Positions 60,263-64,000 of a DNA stretch of 64,000 nucleotides are shown here, piece after piece. The translations under genes and the position numbers were made by a program. Source of the stretch: Pseudomonas sp. 31-12. Lineage in GTDB: Bacteria; Pseudomonadota; Gammaproteobacteria; Pseudomonadales; Pseudomonadaceae. The stretch covers positions 5,890,001-5,954,000 of the forward strand of contig NZ_CP029482.1 in assembly GCF_003151075.1 (NCBI RefSeq), in the 5' to 3' direction. The notes below the pieces were generated by a model. The model did not search any database, was not told the origin of the DNA, and worked only from the letters and a program-made list of their open reading frames with translations. The first letter of the stretch is position 1. Each line of letters opens with the position of its first letter.

Positions 60263-61841
60263 GACGTCCAGTCCCGGCGGCAAACAGGCTCAGCGACTGC
60301 TGCGCCTTTATCATCTCTACCGTTTAAGCGTCGGCATCACTCTGGTGCTGTTGATCTCCAGCAACATGGACAACCAGTTGCTGGCTTTCGCCGAGGACGA
60401 ACTGCTGCGCAGTGGCAGCTGGTTATACCTGGTGCTGAACATCCTGCTGGTGGTCTTTTGGGAGAACACCCGACGGCCGGCCCAGCTTTTCAGCCTTGCC
60501 CTGGTCGATGTCCTGCTGCTGTGCGGCCTGTTCTATGCCGCGGGCGGCGTGGCCAGCGCCATCGGCAACTTGCTCATCGTTTCGGTGGCGATCAGCAACA
60601 CCCTGTTGCGCGGGCGTATCGGCCTGTTGATCGCGGCGGTTGCTGCTCTGGGCATCGTCGGTTTCAGCTTCCTCCTGAGCTTCAGCCACCCCGTCAGTCC
60701 CAGCGAGTACCTGCAAGCCGGCACCCTCGGCGCGCTGTGTTTTGCCGCTGCATTGCTGGTGCAGGGCCTGATCAGTCGACTGGAGGTCAGCGAACACCTC
60801 GCCCGGCAGCGCGCCAGTGAAGTGGTGGGCCTGGAAGCGCTCAACGCGTTGATCCTGCACCGCATGCGCACGGGCATTCTGGTGCTCGACGACCAGCGGC
60901 GGGTCCAACTGGCCAATCACAGCGCCTTGAGCTTGCTGGGGCAGAAAAACCTCGACGGCCAGTTGATCGACGATTACTCACCAGCCTTGGTCGAACGCCT
61001 GCAACTATGGTTCAACAACCCAACGCTGCGCCCGCAAAGCCTGAAAATCGCCAGCAGTGGCCTGGAACTGCAACCCAGCTTCATTGCCCTGGACCAAAGC
61101 CCGAATCATCAGACTCTGGTGTTTCTCGAGGACCTTGCCCAGATCGCTCAACAAGCGCAGCAACTGAAACTCGCCGCACTCGGTCGTCTGACTGCCGGTA
61201 TCGCCCATGAAATCCGCAATCCACTGGGCGCCATTAGTCATGCCGCGCAGCTATTACAGGAATCCGAGGAACTGAAGGGCGCAGATCGGCGTCTGACGCA
61301 GATTATCCAAGACCACTCTCAGCGAATGAATCGGGTTATCGAAAACGTCCTGCAACTGTCCCGCCGCCAGCAAACCGTGCCACAAAGGCTCGATCTGAAG
61401 CCGTGGCTGGAGCACTTCGTCGCCGAAACCCGTGAAGGGGCAACTGATCGTCAATTGATTCACCTGCACATCGGATCGGGCGACTTCAAAACCCTGATGG
61501 ACCCGAATCAGCTGACCCAGATTCTCGACAACCTGTTGCGCAACGCCTGGCGCCATAGCGCGCTGAATCACGACCTGGCGCAAGTATGGCTCGAATTGTT
61601 TGTCGAACCCGACAGCCAGTTACCGACGCTCGAGGTCCGGGACAACGGTCCCGGTGTGGCGCCGGACCAACAGACGCATTTGTTCGAACCCTTCTTCACC
61701 ACCAGTAGCCAGGGCACTGGCCTGGGGCTTTATCTGTCCCGTGAGCTGTGCGAAAGCAACCAGGCCCGCCTAGACTTCAATCCACGCCAAGGCGGCGGCT
61801 GCTTTCGCATCACTTTTGCTCACGGACGGAAACAAAGTTGA
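60252..61841 (+). CDS. pilS: Sensor histidine kinase PilS
   Basis: A 529-aa inner-membrane kinase: six helices in the first ~180 residues, a PAS domain (about 195-300), the HisKA H-box AGIAHEIRNPLGAISHA near residue 316, and the ATPase domain with NLLRNAWRHS and GTGLGLYLSREL. It senses pilin in the membrane and phosphorylates PilR to adjust pilA expression. GTG start at 60252 overlaps the PP0621-type gene. Confidence 0.95.
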   Translation: MIAETSSPGGKQAQRLLRLYHLYRLSVGITLVLLISSNMDNQLLAFAEDELLRSGSWLYLVLNILLVVFWENTRRPAQLFSLALVDVLLLCGLFYAAGGVASAIGNLLIVSVAISNTLLRGRIGLLIAAVAALGIVGFSFLLSFSHPVSPSEYLQAGTLGALCFAAALLVQGLISRLEVSEHLARQRASEVVGLEALNALILHRMRTGILVLDDQRRVQLANHSALSLLGQKNLDGQLIDDYSPALVERLQLWFNNPTLRPQSLKIASSGLELQPSFIALDQSPNHQTLVFLEDLAQIAQQAQQLKLAALGRLTAGIAHEIRNPLGAISHAAQLLQESEELKGADRRLTQIIQDHSQRMNRVIENVLQLSRRQQTVPQRLDLKPWLEHFVAETREGATDRQLIHLHIGSGDFKTLMDPNQLTQILDNLLRNAWRHSALNHDLAQVWLELFVEPDSQLPTLEVRDNGPGVAPDQQTHLFEPFFTTSSQGTGLGLYLSRELCESNQARLDFNPRQGGGCFRITFAHGRKQS

Positions 61842-63184
61842 ACACGAGCCCACGGCCAAAAGTCCTGATCGTCGACGACGAACCGGATATCCGCGAACTC
61901 CTGGAGATCACCCTGGGACGGATGAAACTCGATACCTACAGTGCCCGCAACCTTGGCGAAGCCCAGGCCTTGTTGACACGGGAGACATTCGACCTGTGCC
62001 TGACCGACATGCGCCTGCCCGACGGCACGGGTCTTGAGCTGGTGCAGTACATCCAGCAGCGTTACCCACAAGTGCCGGTGGCGATGATCACCGCCTACGG
62101 CAACCTCGAAACGGCGATCAATGCACTCAAGGCAGGCGCCTTCGACTTCCTGACCAAGCCGGTCGACCTGACACGCCTGCGCGAACTGGTCACCAGCGCC
62201 CTGCGTTTGACGGCCGCGGGCAGCGCCAGTAACGCAATCGATCGCCGGTTGCTGGGCGATTCACTGCCCATGCGCAACCTGCGCAAACAAATCGACAAAC
62301 TCGCCCGCAGCCAGGCGCCGGTGTACATCAGCGGCGAATCCGGCAGCGGCAAGGAATTGGTCGCCCGACTGATTCACGAACAAGGCCCGCGGTCTGCTCA
62401 ACCATTCGTCCCGGTCAACTGCGGGGCGATTCCGTCGGAGTTGATGGAAAGCGAATTCTTCGGTCATCGCAAAGGCAGTTTCAGTGGCGCCATCGAAGAC
62501 AAACCCGGGCTGTTTCAGGCAGCCCATGGCGGCACACTGTTTCTCGACGAGGTCGCTGACTTGCCCTTGGCGATGCAGGTCAAACTGCTCCGGGCCATTC
62601 AGGAGAAGGCCATTCGCAGCGTCGGCGGGCAGCAAGAAGTGGTGGTCGACGTGCGTATCCTGTGCGCCACCCACAAAGACCTCGACGCTGAAGTCAGCGC
62701 CGAACGCTTTCGCCAGGATTTGTACTATCGGTTGAACGTGATCGAACTCCGCGTTCCCCCATTGCGCGAGCGCCGCGACGACATCGAACCGCTGGCCAGT
62801 CATGTGCTCAAGCGTCTGGCGGCCGGCAGCGGCCAACCCGCCGCGAAGCTCCACCCACTCGCTCTCGACGCGCTGAAAAGTTACCGCTTCCCAGGCAACG
62901 TGCGGGAGCTGGAGAACGTGCTGGAGCGGGCTTACACCCTGTGCGAGAACAAACAGATCGAAGCCAGCGACCTGCGACTGGCCGAAGGCAACTGCACCGC
63001 AGAGAACGGCGTGGCGGACCTGACGCAGATCGACAACCTGGAAGACTATCTGGAAAACGTCGAACGCAAACTGATCCTGCAGGCATTGGAGGAAACCCGC
63101 TGGAACCGCACAGCGGCGGCTCAGCGGTTGAATCTCTCATTCCGGTCGATGCGCTACAGGCTCAAGAAACTCGGCCTGGATTGA
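61838..63184 (+). CDS. pilR: Response regulator PilR (sigma-54 activator of pilA)
   Basis: A 448-aa NtrC-type activator: receiver domain with the acidic pocket VDDEPDIREL and Asp in LTDMRLPDG, AAA+ with Walker A GESGSGKE and the loop GHRKGSFSGA in place of GAFTGA, and a C-terminal Fis-type HTH (NRTAAAQRLNLSFRSMRYRLKK). The first codon is TTG at 61838, overlapping the pilS stop (TTGA); no ATG in frame precedes the receiver domain. Target: pilA promoter at 36956-36972. Confidence 0.94.
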   Translation: MNTSPRPKVLIVDDEPDIRELLEITLGRMKLDTYSARNLGEAQALLTRETFDLCLTDMRLPDGTGLELVQYIQQRYPQVPVAMITAYGNLETAINALKAGAFDFLTKPVDLTRLRELVTSALRLTAAGSASNAIDRRLLGDSLPMRNLRKQIDKLARSQAPVYISGESGSGKELVARLIHEQGPRSAQPFVPVNCGAIPSELMESEFFGHRKGSFSGAIEDKPGLFQAAHGGTLFLDEVADLPLAMQVKLLRAIQEKAIRSVGGQQEVVVDVRILCATHKDLDAEVSAERFRQDLYYRLNVIELRVPPLRERRDDIEPLASHVLKRLAAGSGQPAAKLHPLALDALKSYRFPGNVRELENVLERAYTLCENKQIEASDLRLAEGNCTAENGVADLTQIDNLEDYLENVERKLILQALEETRWNRTAAAQRLNLSFRSMRYRLKKLGLD

Positions 63185-63232
63185 GGGCCCCATCGCGAGC
63201 AGGCTATCTGACCGTCACCGAAGATCCTTCGG

Positions 63233-64000
63233 CTAGATCCGCCCGGTCGGCGCATAAGGCGCCGGATCAATAATCGGCGCCCTCCCCAACATCACATCCA
63301 CAAACAACTGACACGACGCTGGCGCCAGCACCAGCCCGTTACGGTAATGCCCGCAATTGAGCCAGAGTCCGTCGAAGCCCGGCACTCGGCCAATGTAGGG
63401 AATGCCCTCCGGCGACCCCGGCCGCAATCCAGCCCAATGCCCCACCACTTCGGCATCCGCCAACGCAGGAATCAGCTCCACCGCCGACGTTTTCAGACTC
63501 TCCAGCGCCGAATCGGTCGGCGTCTTGTCATAGCCTTCATGTTCCAGCGTGCTGCCAATCAGAATGTGTCCGTCGCGCCGGGGAATCGCGTAACGCCCCT
63601 TGGCCAGGACCATGCTCGGCAAGAAGTCCGCCGCGCACTTGTACAAAATCATCTGACCTTTCACCGGCTCGACCGGCAATTCAAGCCCCAGACTCTTGAG
63701 CAAGTCACCACTCCAGGCGCCCGCCGTCAGGACCACCTGATCACCGAGAACAGGGCCCGTCGAGGTCTGCACACCGACGACCCGATCGCCTTCACGAACA
63801 AACCCGCTGACTTCGCACTGCTCACGAATCGTCACGTTCGGCAGCGCCAGCAAAGCAGCCTTGAGGGACTTCACCAGCCGCGGATTACGCACGTTGGCCA
63901 CATCGGCCATGTAGATCGCCCGGGAAAAACCGGCGCCCAACACCGGTACAGCATCATGTGCCGCCGAGATATCCACAGCCCGCAGCGGACGGTTTTCCCG
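63233..64000 (-). CDS. thiO: Glycine oxidase ThiO, 5' end cut off by the window
   Basis: The last 255 codons of an FAD-dependent amine oxidase of the DAO/ThiO family, which oxidises glycine to iminoacetate for thiazole synthesis in thiamine formation. Visible are the FAD-domain segment LGDQVVLTAGAWSGDLL, YAIPRRDGHILIGSTLE and the C-terminal WAGLRPGSPEGIPYIGR. The frame is open to base 64000, so the N-terminal Rossmann GxGxxG is outside the window. Confidence 0.9.
   Translation of the reverse strand, partial: RENRPLRAVDISAAHDAVPVLGAGFSRAIYMADVANVRNPRLVKSLKAALLALPNVTIREQCEVSGFVREGDRVVGVQTSTGPVLGDQVVLTAGAWSGDLLKSLGLELPVEPVKGQMILYKCAADFLPSMVLAKGRYAIPRRDGHILIGSTLEHEGYDKTPTDSALESLKTSAVELIPALADAEVVGHWAGLRPGSPEGIPYIGRVPGFDGLWLNCGHYRNGLVLAPASCQLFVDVMLGRAPIIDPAPYAPTGRI

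Overview
The window is a chromosomal segment of a fluorescent-group Pseudomonas. The evidence is the GC-rich codon use, the CbrAB/CrcZ and PrrF regulatory RNAs that are Pseudomonas hallmarks, the REP/REPIN repeats with a GTGGGAGCGGGCTTGC-type core, and gene order matching what is known around P. aeruginosa ilvIH-phu-cbrAB-pan and pilA-ndh. It is mostly core genome; there is no phage, IS transposase, CRISPR array or integron.

Layout. 1-2.1 kb: ilvI-ilvH (minus) with a structured leader holding a 38-codon ORF. 2.5-8 kb: small envelope genes, lpoP and mrcB (PBP1B and its activator), then an APH/AAA fusion. 8-13 kb: pentapeptide and TfoX-C proteins, the iron-repressed sRNA PrrF with a Fur-box promoter, and the haem importer phuTUV plus phuW, also under a Fur box. 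13-17 kb: Rieske protein, sfsA, aminotransferase, dksA, gluQ. 17-24.4 kb: cbrX-cbrA-cbrB, then crcZ with a sigma-54 promoter and CbrB site, then pcnB-folK. 24.7-31 kb: panBC, panD, pgi, acs, separated by REP pairs. 31-36 kb: a methyltransferase, a DUF748 giant, DUF2845 and BON proteins. 36.5-41.7 kb: pilA divergent from pilBCD-coaE-yacG. 42.8-43.2 kb: a MITE-like element with long inverted ends. 43.4-47.5 kb: DUF2790 protein and benK-benE-benF, an aromatic-acid uptake operon preceded by two BenR/XylS boxes but without the catabolic benABCD genes. 47.7-51.8 kb: exported thioredoxin-like protein, DUF1780, MOSC, DUF3094, ndh, and an exported EF-hand protein with an EGKCGEGKCG motif. 51.9-54.2 kb: chemoreceptor and a four-tRNA operon (Asn, Pro, Lys, Pro). 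54.3-64 kb: clpB with a sigma-32 promoter, pgeF, rluD, bamD, a PP0621-type protein, pilS-pilR and the end of thiO.

How the parts connect. Iron: PrrF and phuTUVW sit side by side and both carry Fur-like sites. Carbon control: CbrA-CbrB should drive crcZ, whose CA-rich RNA sequesters Hfq/Crc. Pili: pilS-pilR at the right end should drive the sigma-54 promoter seen before pilA 24 kb away. Envelope: LpoP/PBP1B and BamD. The most unusual items are the EF-hand protein that looks like a MNIO-modified (HvfA/bufferin-type) peptide precursor without its enzyme nearby, the 414-bp inverted-repeat element, the ilvIH leader architecture, and the isolated BenR-type transport operon.
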